Of a stretch of 64,000 nucleotides of DNA, positions 1 to 8,844 are shown in pieces (the stretch's first letter is position 1; each line of letters starts with the position of its first letter). Below the pieces are notes generated by a model that searched no databases, had not been told where the DNA came from, and saw only the letters and a program-made list of their open reading frames with translations. A program made the translations under genes and the position numbers. Source of the stretch: Paenibacillus sp. SYP-B4298 (GTDB taxonomy: Bacteria; Bacillota; Bacilli; Paenibacillales; Paenibacillaceae); NCBI RefSeq assembly GCF_027627475.1, contig NZ_CP115484.1:2650001-2714000 (forward strand), read 5' to 3'.

Positions 1-503
1 CGACCTTTGTAATCGCTGAAATCTTCAACAAAATGACGCTCTACCATGGAAGCCGGGATGAAGCCGCGCACGCCTACGTCAACGACAAGGCCGCCTTTGA
101 CAACGTCTGCTACAGCCACTTCGAACACTTCTCCGCTCTCAAAGCGGCTTTGAAGCTGCTCCCATGCGTTCTCGCCATCAACCAGACGTTTGGACAGAAC
201 CAGTCTCTCCTTCTCGTCGTCGATGCTGACAACCTTCAGTTCAACTTCCTGGCCAACCTGAACCGCCTCAGCAGCGTTGCCCAGTTGTACTGCGGACAGC
301 TCGCGCAGCGGAATCACACCGTCATATTTATATCCAAGACTAACAGTCGCTTGGTTGTCCTCAATCTTGACGATCGTTCCTTTGACCGTATCGCCCTTTT
401 TCAGCGAGACAAGATCCATTGCGTCTTGCTGGTTGATTTCTCCAGCCTCTTGTGCAACGGTTTCTTCCACTACAGATTCCTGTACCTTTGTTTCTTCTGA
501 CAT
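1..503 (-). CDS. rpsA: 30S ribosomal protein S1 homolog (YpfD type), N-terminal part
   Basis: Partial gene running off the left edge; 167 codons are visible. The start is the ATG at 503, preceded by a strong TTGAGGAGGT ribosome site. An acidic N-terminal stretch of about 30 residues is followed by a first S1 (OB-fold) repeat, residues about 35-105 (KKGDTVKGTIVKIED, then LVLSKR), and the start of a second (VKGGLVVDVGVRGFIPASM). S1 repeats bind single-stranded RNA. The Firmicute homolog is shorter than E. coli S1, and its place on the ribosome is less certain. It lies downstream of plsC and cmk, the same order as B. subtilis cmk-ypfD. Confidence 0.93.
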   Translation of the reverse strand, partial: MSEETKVQESVVEETVAQEAGEINQQDAMDLVSLKKGDTVKGTIVKIEDNQATVSLGYKYDGVIPLRELSAVQLGNAAEAVQVGQEVELKVVSIDDEKERLVLSKRLVDGENAWEQLQSRFESGEVFEVAVADVVKGGLVVDVGVRGFIPASMVERHFVEDFSDYKG

Positions 504-616
504 TTGAACTACCTCCTCAATTCATACCCCAACTTTATTTAAACCTGTGGCCTATCACTTAAAACGGGTTGGACACAGTATTTAAAACAATATTTGTGAG
601 CCAGGACGCCCGTCGT

Positions 617-1192
617 TTAAGCAGGTATCCTCTGCTGCCTGATCTCGCCCATAATTTTGTCCGTTAGCCGTTCAAGCGTGTCAGTGGAGTTATCCTCCAT
701 GAATTCACTCAACTCTACCGGTTTGCCGTACAAGACGGTCATCGGGCGAAACCACTTATATTCCCCAATCAGCGTGACCGGAATAACTGTCGCTCCGCTG
801 CGGAGCGCAATCATAGCCGCTCCCTTCTTGGCTGCGCTATCCTTGCTGCTGCGAGTGCCTTCGGGGAAGATCCCCATGACATGCCCGTCCTTCAACAACT
901 GGATGGAATTGCGTATCGCATCCTTGCTCACGCCGCCGCGCTTGACAGGATATGCGCCAAGCGACGTCAGAAACAACCCCAATGGCTTAAAGCTAAATAA
1001 TTCAGCCTTGGCCATGTAATGCACCTTGCGGTCAAGCTTGATCCCAACGGTCACCGGGTCAAAGTTGCTGATATGGTTAGAACAAAGGAGCACAGGCCCT
1101 TTGTCCGGAATATGTTCCAGTCCATAAACCTTCAACGGAAAAAAGATGCCAAAGAAAATTCGGAGCGCCATCCGGCAGAAACGATATATCAT
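617..1192 (-). CDS. plsC: 1-acyl-sn-glycerol-3-phosphate acyltransferase
   Basis: A 191-residue PlsC-family acyltransferase, expected to add the second acyl chain to lysophosphatidic acid at the membrane face to make phosphatidic acid. The catalytic NHxxxxD motif is present (His40, Asp45), as is the FPEGTR substrate-binding motif near residues 109-114. A hydrophobic N terminus (residues 5-22) could anchor it. The start ATG sits 3 nt after the cmk stop, and its ribosome site GGAGGCGAAG overlaps the end of cmk, so the two are probably translationally coupled. Length is normal for the short bacterial PlsC type. Confidence 0.92.
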   Translation of the reverse strand: MIYRFCRMALRIFFGIFFPLKVYGLEHIPDKGPVLLCSNHISNFDPVTVGIKLDRKVHYMAKAELFSFKPLGLFLTSLGAYPVKRGGVSKDAIRNSIQLLKDGHVMGIFPEGTRSSKDSAAKKGAAMIALRSGATVIPVTLIGEYKWFRPMTVLYGKPVELSEFMEDNSTDTLERLTDKIMGEIRQQRIPA

Positions 1193-1195
1193 AGT

Positions 1196-1900
1196 TTACT
1201 TCGCCTCCACCTTTTTGGTTCGGCTTAATTCAACAATTTGTGACACAACCTGCTCGATCGTCATGTGTGAGCTATCGATAACAAGAGCATCCTCGGCACA
1301 GATTAACGGTGAAGTCTTCCGCTCACGATCCATTCGATCTCGCTCTTCAATTTCCCGCTCAAGTTGCTCCAAGCCGTTTCTGTCGGCCTGTCCGGTTTCC
1401 TTGTAGCGACGCTCGGCCCGAATTCGCACAGAAGCCGTCAGGAAAATCTTCAATTCGGCATCCGGCAGCACATGCGTTCCTATATCCCGGCCATCCATGA
1501 CGACACCCTTGCGGTCGGCGAAGCTTCGCTGAAGCTCTACAAGCTGCGTTCGAACCTCCGGGGCAGCGGCAACCTGCGATACGAGCAGATTCACCTCTCT
1601 GGATCGAATCCGATTCGTTACATCTTCATCTCCAATCCAGACCTGCTGTCCGTCCACTCCAGGCAACAGACGAATATCCAATGAAGCACACAGCCTTCCA
1701 AGCTCAGTCGTATCCGAGACATCGATTCCTTGACGGATCGCGCTCAGCGCTACTGCCCGGTACATGGCTCCCGTATCAATATATACATAACGGAGCTGCT
1801 CGGCTACCATGCGGGCTACCGTGCTCTTCCCTGCTCCAGCCGGACCATCAATAGCAATATTGATCAGTCCATGTTCAAGGCTATCTTGCTTGAATCCCAC
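1196..1900 (-). CDS. cmk: Cytidylate (CMP/dCMP) kinase
   Basis: Phosphorylates CMP and dCMP with ATP in pyrimidine nucleotide recycling. The Walker A loop GPAGAGKST lies near the N terminus, followed by the YIDTGAMYRA substrate motif, then DGRDIGTHVLPDA and a lid region with RRYKE. I place the start at a GTG (1900) because a near-perfect AAGGAGGT lies 10 nt upstream at 1911-1918. An upstream in-frame ATG at 1927 would put that ribosome site inside the gene. The protein is then about 234 residues, normal for the family. It is followed closely by plsC. Confidence 0.93.
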   Translation of the reverse strand: MGFKQDSLEHGLINIAIDGPAGAGKSTVARMVAEQLRYVYIDTGAMYRAVALSAIRQGIDVSDTTELGRLCASLDIRLLPGVDGQQVWIGDEDVTNRIRSREVNLLVSQVAAAPEVRTQLVELQRSFADRKGVVMDGRDIGTHVLPDAELKIFLTASVRIRAERRYKETGQADRNGLEQLEREIEERDRMDRERKTSPLICAEDALVIDSSHMTIEQVVSQIVELSRTKKVEAK

Positions 1901-1999
1901 TTGTCCAACTACCTCCTTGAATCGCAAGACGAAGCAGCGTCGTCAGGCACGCCCGGCACGCTAGGTATCCAATGCTGCTGCGACAGGGTGTGTGCCAAG

Positions 2000-2021
2000 A
2001 AAAAAGCAGGCTCTGCCTGCA
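2000..2021 (-). terminator. Rho-independent terminator after ypfB
   Basis: On the minus strand a GCAGGC/GCCTGC stem with a 3-nt loop is followed by six U residues. It lies 107 nt beyond the ypfB stop and before cmk, separating ypfA-ypfB from cmk-plsC-rpsA. Confidence 0.75.
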
Positions 2022-2127
2022 ACGGTAAAATTATACCACATCATTCCGACAGATGCAAAAGCCAGTGCCCCCCTGGCATCATTCTCGCAGCTTAGGAGAG
2101 GCAAGATATGGCTGCTAGCCGCACTCC

Positions 2128-2307
2128 TCAAGCAACGAATGAAAACGGCAGTCCTTCCATACGATCCACACCTGTTACCCACTCACGGATGACGGCAAAC
2201 TGCAGTGCAAACTGCGCAAGCAGCAGTACTGCCAGCATAATGCCACCTATCACTATGAGACAAACGGCTACCCGATCCGCACGCTCCAGCCAACTCCGTT
2301 GCTTCAT
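2128..2307 (-). CDS. ypfB: Small membrane protein YpfB (DUF5359-like)
   Basis: A 59-residue ORF with a charged N terminus (MKQRSWLERADR) and one hydrophobic segment at residues about 14-40, so probably a single-pass membrane protein. Its position between ypfA and cmk is that of B. subtilis ypfB, which has similar size and layout; the name rests mainly on this synteny. The function is unknown. The ribosome site is weak (GGGGG, then 9 nt). Confidence 0.7.
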   Translation of the reverse strand: MKQRSWLERADRVAVCLIVIGGIMLAVLLLAQFALQFAVIREWVTGVDRMEGLPFSFVA

Positions 2308-2370
2308 CGCCTATCGCCCCCAACCTATAAGTTGGTGGTAGTATATCCCATGCTGCAATGGTTATTCGGG

Positions 2371-3024
2371 TTATTGCTTCCGAGATTCAAGCTGCCGTTC
2401 AAAGCAAAAACGTATAATTCGCTGCCGCTCACTGTCACTGATTTGTACAAACTTGCTCATGACCTGCACACGTCCAGATTCCAGTGGCTGCACACGAACA
2501 ACCTCACAGGTAAATTGCGCATGATCCAGACTTCCATTCTTGTATGGGATAAGCAGCCAGCACTCCAGCTTGTCGCCGGTATGAGCCTGCCATTTGCCAT
2601 CCGTCAAAAAAGAAATGCCGCCCCCGCCCACATCATCGGTATGCACCAAAAATTTCAGTTGCTCCGTCAGCTTCACAGCCATCTCAAGCTCGGCTGACAC
2701 ACGCAGAAAACTGCGACGCTGAATTTTGGAGATCTGATCGAGCCCCGGCTTGCGAATGGACACCAGACGAACCACATCGTCCTTAAAGCCGATGACATGA
2801 CTGTTGAAATAATGCTTCACACCGTTCTCATTCAAATAAAATGCGGACAGCTCATCCCCCAGGTACAGCTTTTTGAGCCGACCATTGTCTTCATTCAAGG
2901 GCACTTCGATCAGCAGGTCCGTTTCGCGTTCATCCGCAATTCGGGATTTGTAGCTTATTCTGCTCTCCGCTTCATCTGCGGAAGCAACCTGCAAGAATAG
3001 GATCTGATTTACTTTCGGCAGCAA
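2371..3024 (-). CDS. ypfA: PilZ-domain c-di-GMP receptor, flagellar brake type
   Basis: A YcgR-N/PilZ protein of about 217 residues. The second half has the c-di-GMP binding signature: QRRSFLRV, followed about 35 residues later by DDVGGGGISF, where the usual [DN]xSxxG is degenerate (Gly in place of Ser). In B. subtilis the homolog (YpfA/MotI/DgrA) binds c-di-GMP and then contacts the motor stator to stop swimming. The start is taken as TTG at 3024, since AGGAGGGGG lies 9 nt upstream; an ATG at 3069 has no ribosome site. It lies upstream of ypfB. Confidence 0.88.
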   Translation of the reverse strand: MLPKVNQILFLQVASADEAESRISYKSRIADERETDLLIEVPLNEDNGRLKKLYLGDELSAFYLNENGVKHYFNSHVIGFKDDVVRLVSIRKPGLDQISKIQRRSFLRVSAELEMAVKLTEQLKFLVHTDDVGGGGISFLTDGKWQAHTGDKLECWLLIPYKNGSLDHAQFTCEVVRVQPLESGRVQVMSKFVQISDSERQRIIRFCFERQLESRKQ

Positions 3025-3085
3025 CCTGAAGCTCCCCCTCCTGTGTATAGGTACATTATACCATGGCACTAGTTAAGGAGCCATA

Positions 3086-3138
3086 TGAAAAAGACGATTT
3101 CCGGCACTTTCTCGAAAAAAGCGCCGAAAATCGTCTTT
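3086..3138 (-). terminator. Rho-independent terminator after ypeB
   Basis: A long interrupted stem (GACGATTTTCGGCGC against GTGCCGGAAATCGTC on the minus strand) followed by TTTTTC, starting 23 nt past the ypeB stop. Confidence 0.8.
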
Positions 3139-3160
3139 GATTATTTCAGGAGCTGCGATT

Positions 3161-4510
3161 CTACTTCTCCTGTTTCTCGCCCATGCCGGGTATTTTCTCA
3201 ATGGCTTCTTCGATGCCATTATCCGCATTGACGAAGATTCGGTAGAGATGACCATTGATGCGCCCTGTATACTCATAGCAGAGCACCTCTTCGGAAAGCT
3301 CGTTCTTGATGAGCGCCTCCCGCGTCTTCATCAGCTTGAATTCCGGGTTTAACACCTTGCGCGCCTCCGCCTCGCTCATCGTCGGCTTGGACAGCTTGCG
3401 CTCCTTATGCTCCAGCGCATACTGCTCAGCCTGCATGCCCACAACATCGCCGTTATCCAGCCCTACCTTAACGGTCAGCTTGTCTGGATAGATGAGCACA
3501 TTGCCCTGCTTGGGAACAAAGGAGATGTTCGCCGTATCCCCATAATTGTCATAGCTTACCGCTGTCATGCTCGCAAAGCCATGCTCATCCAGGAACCCTC
3601 TGGCCTTGTGCTCCGCCTCGGACAGGCCCACCGACTTTGCGCCGATCGCCCGATGATCCATAAATCGCAGCAGTTGACCGCCCTTCTTGCTATAATCGAG
3701 CTGTACATGCCCGCCTTCCCGCTCCAGAGTTGCCGTGAATGAGGCGTATTCTGTCGATTGACCATTCTCGGCAACCTTGATACGACCTGGATCAGAGACG
3801 CCCAGGAACTGTGCCGCCTTTTGCTGTATGTCCTGCGCCGTTACCGGAGTCCCGCTGAGCATCGTAATCGAGCGGCGCTCGAACATTGCCGACACGGACG
3901 GCCCCCAGTTTATCTCGGGATAAGCCTCTACCTTCTTGTCCACCATCTTGAAGCCATCAATAATCGTATTATCCCGCGTTGACTGCTCCGTTGCCAGCGC
4001 GCTCTCTACATCCATCCACCGCAGGTTGTTTTGCAGCACCTTGCTTTGCATGCCTTGAAGGTCCTTTGTAATCTCCTCCGACTTGGCATACAAGGTTTTC
4101 ATGGTTTCATACTCATCCTTGGTCAGCGGCTCCTTGTTCAGATCCCGAACTGCCGTCCTGTATGTGAAGCTAGCAATTCGCGCCAAAAAATCCTCAGTCT
4201 TGTTGAATGGCAGCAGCGTTAGCGGCAACTGATTGATTTTTCCCTGCGCATCGCTGGTTAAGCGCCACACATTAACAAGACTTTTGCGGTGATAATTATT
4301 CGAGGTCGAATTGACGGCAAGCGTATGGCCCAATTGGTCATGAAGCTGCTCCATATTGTAGCTTAGCTCATGAAACGCGCGCTGGTACTGGTTCTCCGCC
4401 TTGATCAAAATGGAGTTTTTTTCTTGAAGCTCCTGGTATCCCCAGTAGATGGAGCCCACGAATAACAAGGTCATAACCGGAAACAAAATCGCACTCAGTC
4501 GTTGGTACAT
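3161..4510 (-). CDS. ypeB: Germination protein YpeB
   Basis: A 449-residue protein with an N-terminal signal anchor (residues 5-24) and PepSY-like C-terminal repeats (motifs such as LSEAEHKARGFLDEHGF and MSEAEARKVL). YpeB localises and holds the cortex-lytic enzyme SleB in the spore. In Bacillus ypeB usually lies directly downstream of sleB; here no sleB is next to it, and the upstream neighbour is a 53-residue ORF. The ATG start has AAAGGAG 10 nt upstream. Length matches the family. Confidence 0.92.
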   Translation of the reverse strand: MYQRLSAILFPVMTLLFVGSIYWGYQELQEKNSILIKAENQYQRAFHELSYNMEQLHDQLGHTLAVNSTSNNYHRKSLVNVWRLTSDAQGKINQLPLTLLPFNKTEDFLARIASFTYRTAVRDLNKEPLTKDEYETMKTLYAKSEEITKDLQGMQSKVLQNNLRWMDVESALATEQSTRDNTIIDGFKMVDKKVEAYPEINWGPSVSAMFERRSITMLSGTPVTAQDIQQKAAQFLGVSDPGRIKVAENGQSTEYASFTATLEREGGHVQLDYSKKGGQLLRFMDHRAIGAKSVGLSEAEHKARGFLDEHGFASMTAVSYDNYGDTANISFVPKQGNVLIYPDKLTVKVGLDNGDVVGMQAEQYALEHKERKLSKPTMSEAEARKVLNPEFKLMKTREALIKNELSEEVLCYEYTGRINGHLYRIFVNADNGIEEAIEKIPGMGEKQEK

Positions 4511-4577
4511 AACACAAAAGCTCCTTTCTTGTGCAAAACCTGGTTTTAGTTTGGTTTGCGCAAGGGAGCTTTATGCA

Positions 4578-4739
4578 TTATCCGAACATCTCTTCAATTT
4601 CAAAATCATCCGCATTGCTGCAGATGCATTGCTTAAAGCCGGTGTCTACCCTTCCCTGGTCTTTGCGTCCGCGCAAAATAAAGGTTTCCCCGCAATGGTT
4701 GCAGCGAATGGCCACCTTCACGCGCATCTGATGCTCCAT
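4578..4739 (-). CDS. Small Cys-rich protein, possible zinc ribbon
   Basis: A 53-residue ORF with an excellent ribosome site (AAGGAGG) 9 nt before the ATG. It holds a CNHC pair (residues 13-16) and a CIC pair (38-40), separated by a basic stretch, and ends in an acidic tail (DDFEIEEMFG), a layout that suggests a small metal-binding protein. It lies between prsW and ypeB, all on the minus strand. I do not recognise a named family. The ribosome site and the paired cysteines make it a real gene. Confidence 0.72.
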   Translation of the reverse strand: MEHQMRVKVAIRCNHCGETFILRGRKDQGRVDTGFKQCICSNADDFEIEEMFG

Positions 4740-4791
4740 AATCTATCCTCCTTATGCCAAGCTTCATTACTTGACAGTATAGACAGATAAA

Positions 4792-5490
4792 CTATAGCTT
4801 AACCTCTTCCTCCCGACGGACGAGGCGGAGCGGGGAATATGAATTGGCACGCTGAATTTTACGCAGTCCCTTAATCCAGAGATAGATCATCAAGGGTACG
4901 ATCAAGAACATCCATGTCGTCTCCAGCACCATCATAATGTAATCGTACAAACCATGCCAGAATAGCGGCTGGAGCAGCGAGAACAGAATAAGCCTGCGCT
5001 TGCGGTGGGGATTGGTCGAGAATTTAGCTTTGCCCAAGTAATAGCCCATAATAATGCCGAACAGCGCATGACCGGAGACCGGCAGCAGCGCCCGCATCAT
5101 CAGCGAACCAAAGGAGACCGGCTGCAGCAGTGCATAGAGCACATTCTCCAACGTCGCAAAGCCAAGCGAGGTTGCCGCGGCGTAGACAATGCCATCATAG
5201 GGCTCATCAAAATTCGTATGATTGTAGATAATATGATACACAACGAACCATTTCAGCCCCTCCTCAATCAAGGAGGATATAATAAAAGCAAAAACAAACG
5301 GCGATTCGCCAAGCCAAAGCAGGAGTCCCCGCTGAATGATCATAATTGGGAACGACACCAGCGCCCCAAAGACAAACATTCGGACGACCATATGAATCGG
5401 CTCGGAATCATATTTATCTTTTAGATATAGAAAGGTGAGCAGGGAAATGCCCGGAGCTATAGCCGCTGTCAGTATGGATAGCAATACCAC
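4792..5490 (-). CDS. prsW: Glutamic-type intramembrane protease PrsW
   Basis: A 232-residue multipass membrane protein. The PrsW catalytic motif EEGLKW sits in the middle, followed by the FDEPYDGIVYAAATSLGFATLEN segment and the HALFGIIMGYYLGKA helix with a conserved His. In B. subtilis PrsW makes the first cut in the anti-sigma factor RsiW, releasing sigma-W after envelope stress. The start codon is a GTG at 5490. No rsiW/sigW pair is seen in this window, so the substrate here is unknown. Confidence 0.93.
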   Translation of the reverse strand: MVLLSILTAAIAPGISLLTFLYLKDKYDSEPIHMVVRMFVFGALVSFPIMIIQRGLLLWLGESPFVFAFIISSLIEEGLKWFVVYHIIYNHTNFDEPYDGIVYAAATSLGFATLENVLYALLQPVSFGSLMMRALLPVSGHALFGIIMGYYLGKAKFSTNPHRKRRLILFSLLQPLFWHGLYDYIMMVLETTWMFLIVPLMIYLWIKGLRKIQRANSYSPLRLVRREEEVKL

Positions 5491-5598
5491 CTGCCCGCAC
5501 TCTCCCTTCTAAGTGTATCCGTCTCAACATTCTCGGTAGCTCAGCCAGCCATATGTGCGCGCTCGTCCACCACATAGGTTCTATGCAATACAAAGCAA

Positions 5599-5622
5599 CC
5601 GGACAGCAGCTAGGCTGTCCGG
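5599..5622 (-). terminator. Rho-independent terminator after mecA
   Basis: Perfect 9-bp stem CCGGACAGC/GCTGTCCGG with a 6-nt loop, followed on the minus strand by a U-rich stretch. It begins 20 nt past the mecA stop. Confidence 0.75.
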
Positions 5623-5641
5623 CGCTGCGGTATGTTGGAAT

Positions 5642-6256
5642 TCAAGAATTGAAATGAGTGCAAATCTCCGCTACGGCCCCGGATGCGATAATCAGCTTGC
5701 CATACTCCTCTAGCACTGCTGTCGTCACGGAGGTCGCTTCTCCGTATTCTGCCAGCAGCGAGATGAGCGCCGCCATTCTTGCCTGTTCCGATACCTGCGG
5801 GTCAAAGGTAAGAATCCACTTGCCCCTATAGCTGTATAGCCTTCCATCCTCCGTCAGTCCAGCCACCTTCAAGCTCTTGCTGACAGAGATGACATCTTCA
5901 AAATCACGGAATGCATACATAATGACATCGCTCTGTTCAAGCGTTACTTCCATCTCATATACATCTTCATCCTGGTCTTCATCTGCATCCGCACGCTCGC
6001 TTGGCTGTGCGTCCGATTTGCCGCGTGTGACGATGACCACCATTCCTTGCGCGGGGAGCGCAAACACTTCCACTGCGAGCGGCCCGCTTGCGTCAAATCC
6101 AAGCTCATTGTAAGCCTGATCCATCATTTCGCTGAACAGGTCATGAACCTTCGGAATTTCACGCCACATATCATCCTTCTGGATCCCTCGTTCCAGCAGG
6201 TCGTCGAACGTCAGGAAAATCTTTATTTTATTATGGCTTAAACGCTCGATTTTCAT
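5642..6256 (-). CDS. mecA: Clp adaptor protein of the MecA/YpbH family
   Basis: A 204-residue protein. The N-terminal half (MKIERLSHNKIKIFLTFDDL) is the substrate-recognition part typical of MecA. An acidic linker (ADADEDQDEDV, about residues 93-103) leads to the C-terminal domain that docks on ClpC. MecA-type adaptors feed ComK, ComS and other substrates to ClpCP. The start is the ATG at 6256 with AGGAGG just upstream; an upstream in-frame ATG lacks a site. Its neighbours (metallophosphoesterase and CPBP protease) match the B. subtilis ypbD-ypbG-ypbH block, so it is positionally YpbH. Confidence 0.9.
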   Translation of the reverse strand: MKIERLSHNKIKIFLTFDDLLERGIQKDDMWREIPKVHDLFSEMMDQAYNELGFDASGPLAVEVFALPAQGMVVIVTRGKSDAQPSERADADEDQDEDVYEMEVTLEQSDVIMYAFRDFEDVISVSKSLKVAGLTEDGRLYSYRGKWILTFDPQVSEQARMAALISLLAEYGEATSVTTAVLEEYGKLIIASGAVAEICTHFNS

Positions 6257-6404
6257 GACAGGATCCTCCTTTGCAGCATCGGTTATAACAGCGTATGAAA
6301 CTTCATATAATATGTGAATAAAATCATCATATGTAACTATGTTATCACTTTTGACGGGGAAATGCACTATAGATACAGGAGGTTTTTTTGGCAACTAACA
6401 AAAT

Positions 6405-6445
6405 AAGGGCCTTCCCCGTTAACTTTCCGGGAAGACCCTTGCATA
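6405..6445 (-). terminator. Terminator after the YtxH-like gene
   Basis: Imperfect stem between CAAGGGTCTTCCCGG and the facing CGGGGAAGGCCCTT on the minus strand, followed by TATTTTGTT. It lies 20 nt beyond the stop at 6464. Confidence 0.65.
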
Positions 6446-6463
6446 CCCTGCAACTTCTTATTA

Positions 6464-6937
6464 TCAGTGGGTGTGTTCGTTTGCGTTCTCGGCCATAATT
6501 TTGCTCGTCTCTCGCTTGACCTGGGGGTCACTCTCGACCAGTTGCTCTATACGATTCCACGCTTGCTTATGCTCCTTGCTCTTCTCTCCAGACGCATTGC
6601 TAGCCGCTGAACTGTTCAGCTTCTGTGCAGAATGATTCAATGTATGGCTTGCTGCCTTCTCCACACTTTTGTGCGTGTCCGACTGATGCGACGTCGCCTT
6701 ATGCTGAATTCCTTGCCCTGAGTGCTGTTCATGGGACTTGACACCCACACCCTCGTTCATTGCAAAGGACTCCAAACCCGACTTGACGAGCACATCCAGA
6801 CGGTTGCCACGCATTCCATTCCACGCGCCGCTTGCAGCACCTGCTAACGACTTGAATACTCCCGGCCGCTTGGACGCCAGCATAGCCGCCCCTGCCATGC
6901 CCACAATGCCTCCTGCAATAAATGCGCTCCATTTCAT
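6464..6937 (-). CDS. YtxH-like hydrophobic-anchor protein
   Basis: A 157-residue protein. Residues about 5-22 are a glycine- and alanine-rich hydrophobic segment (FIAGGIVGMAGAAMLASKRP) as in YtxH-type proteins. The remainder is hydrophilic, rich in Ser, His, Lys and Gln, and probably disordered. The ATG at 6937 has AAGGAGG about 10 nt upstream. Function unknown; YtxH proteins are often stress-associated. It lies between the metallophosphoesterase gene and mecA, with its own terminator downstream. Confidence 0.75.
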   Translation of the reverse strand: MKWSAFIAGGIVGMAGAAMLASKRPGVFKSLAGAASGAWNGMRGNRLDVLVKSGLESFAMNEGVGVKSHEQHSGQGIQHKATSHQSDTHKSVEKAASHTLNHSAQKLNSSAASNASGEKSKEHKQAWNRIEQLVESDPQVKRETSKIMAENANEHTH

Positions 6938-6976
6938 GGAAGTTACGCCTCCTTGTACTTGAGAATAACTACGCAA

Positions 6977-7831
6977 TTATTGTTCCCGGCGAGCGGGAAA
7001 GGCAATCCGCCTATTTTTAGCAGCCGTGCTTCTTAGTACAAGGAGATGGGTCTGAGCCGGCGCAAGCAAGCGCAGCGGAAGACGGGATGTGCCATAGCCA
7101 CAGCTTACGAGCAGCTTGGTAGTCCTGCCCTGATTGCCGACAACAAACCAGCCGCTGCGGTAGGTATTGACCACCTTGTTACGCACTAAAGGCCCCACAA
7201 GCGGCAGCACAATCTGGCCTCCATGTGTATGACCGGATAGCATGAGATCGATCTTAGCATCCCCCAGATGCCCGATCAGGTTCGGAGCATGAGAGAGCAG
7301 GATCACACAGGGACGCAAGCCCGAATCGGCATCATAGCTGCCAAGCGCCTTGCGAAGTTGATCGTGACCTGTGATCGGATCATCCACGCCGCATATTCTT
7401 AATCGCTCATCCCCATCGCGCAGTTCCGCATAGTCGTTGCGAAGCGGGAGCACCTGCTCGCTGCGAAGCAGCTCATCCAGTCTGCTGATCGGCTCGTCAT
7501 AATCATGATTGCCATATACGGCATAGACCGGACCCAGCTTGCGAAGACGACGGAGGCTGACCCTCGTTCGTTCCAGCGGAACCCCCTTCTCCCGAATGTC
7601 ACCGCCGATCAACACCAGATCAGCGCCGCCTGACTGCATACAATCCGCAATCAGCGCCTCCGGCACCTCGCGACGATGAATATCGCTGATAAAGAATACC
7701 CGCAAGCCATCGAATGCTGCAGGCAGATTATCGAGCGTTACCTCTTCTTGAACGATACGGTTCGAGCGAGCTTCCCGCGCCATCCAGCCCACTGCGGCAA
7801 TCACAGGCAGCACTAGCCACAACCACGCCAT
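6977..7831 (-). CDS. ypbG: Calcineurin-like metallophosphoesterase
   Basis: A 284-residue protein with an N-terminal membrane anchor (residues 2-17) and a full set of metallophosphoesterase metal-binding motifs in order: SDIH, GGD, YGNHDYD, LSHAPN and SGHTHGGQ. These coordinate two metal ions; the physiological substrate is not evident. The YkuE/YpbG subgroup is membrane-attached, and the neighbours fit the ypbD-ypbH block. Ribosome site GGGTGAAGGAAG lies immediately before the ATG. Confidence 0.88.
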   Translation of the reverse strand: MAWLWLVLPVIAAVGWMAREARSNRIVQEEVTLDNLPAAFDGLRVFFISDIHRREVPEALIADCMQSGGADLVLIGGDIREKGVPLERTRVSLRRLRKLGPVYAVYGNHDYDEPISRLDELLRSEQVLPLRNDYAELRDGDERLRICGVDDPITGHDQLRKALGSYDADSGLRPCVILLSHAPNLIGHLGDAKIDLMLSGHTHGGQIVLPLVGPLVRNKVVNTYRSGWFVVGNQGRTTKLLVSCGYGTSRLPLRLLAPAQTHLLVLRSTAAKNRRIAFPARREQ

Positions 7832-7855
7832 CTTCCTTCACCCGCTTTCACTCGG

Positions 7856-8101
7856 CTACTTCAACCTGTTGTCCAACATACCATAACCGTATATAAGCAG
7901 CCCGGCCACCAGTCCGATGAAAAATACAATTAAAAACTGATAATAAAGCTTTGTGAGCTGTTGCTTCGTTGATCTATGCTTGTTATTTCGTGGCGGCAGC
8001 TCTCCCGCTGCGGACGCCTTCGCACTCTGTTCCTCTACAGACAACGCCCGCTGTGCACGAGTCTGCGAGCGCCGCCTGCCATAGCGCTCCAGTCTGCTCA
8101 T
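7856..8101 (-). CDS. Small single-pass membrane protein
   Basis: An 81-residue protein with a basic, Arg-rich N-terminal half (MSRLERYGRRRSQTRA) and one transmembrane segment near the C terminus (about residues 52-75). Its ATG overlaps the stop of the upstream CPBP protease gene (ATGA, 4 nt), indicating translational coupling. It may be the positional counterpart of a small ypb gene in B. subtilis. No known domain is seen. Confidence 0.72.
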   Translation of the reverse strand: MSRLERYGRRRSQTRAQRALSVEEQSAKASAAGELPPRNNKHRSTKQQLTKLYYQFLIVFFIGLVAGLLIYGYGMLDNRLK

Positions 8102-8691
8102 GACTCCCTCCGATACCGAATAATAAATCCCATGACCGCATCGATCACGAAATGGGCTACAATCGGCGCCCACAAGGAACCCGTATATTCATATATCCAT
8201 CCTAGACCATAACTGATCGAGAATACAAGGCCTGTTGGAATCCAGTGCTTCAAGTAGCGTACATGTATTGCAGCAAATATAATGCTCGTCCAATACGCTC
8301 CGAACGCATGCTGAAGCGCCCCGCGGAACAGCATCTCCTCACATACCGCTACGACAAAGGATAGCACGATGATATGCCACCATGAGCGCTTGCGGAACAG
8401 CCTCTCATTTACACCTCCGTCATCTGTCGCTTCCTCTGGCACCCACCTTGACAGCAGCAGGTCTACGATGACCACGACGACAGCTAGTCCAGCTCCCCAG
8501 TACAAAAAATGTAGAGACTCCGGCATTTTTAATAATAAAAATGGATTCCGGCGCTGCAATAATATCCAGATGATGCCGATAATAAGCGTAAGCGCTTGAG
8601 TCATATACAGATTAATAAGAAGCATCCGGTCATCAATCTGGTCAACCGACACCTTGCGTAGCCGTAGTTTACGTATGTCAAATTTTTTCAT
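8098..8691 (-). CDS. ypbD: CPBP-family intramembrane glutamic protease
   Basis: A 197-residue multipass protein with the CPBP (CaaX protease and bacteriocin-processing) motifs in order: CEEMLFRG, then FAAIHVRYLKHW, then VAHFVIDAV. The paired Glu and later His residues form the active site of Rce1-like intramembrane proteases. Members process or protect against small peptides, but the substrate here is unknown. The first gene of a short minus-strand block with the 81-residue protein and the phosphoesterase. Confidence 0.88.
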   Translation of the reverse strand: MKKFDIRKLRLRKVSVDQIDDRMLLINLYMTQALTLIIGIIWILLQRRNPFLLLKMPESLHFLYWGAGLAVVVVIVDLLLSRWVPEEATDDGGVNERLFRKRSWWHIIVLSFVVAVCEEMLFRGALQHAFGAYWTSIIFAAIHVRYLKHWIPTGLVFSISYGLGWIYEYTGSLWAPIVAHFVIDAVMGFIIRYRRES

Positions 8692-8844
8692 AAGTTCCCG
8701 CCTGTAGTGTGAAGTATGTTATTCCCTTTTCGTCAAAATTCACCTATACTAAATTAGTATAAACAGGTGGCTCTGACTGTTCTAATTCAGGACAGCAGTT
8801 TATTCATCGTTACTTATTCCTACTACCATCTGAAGGAGACTACC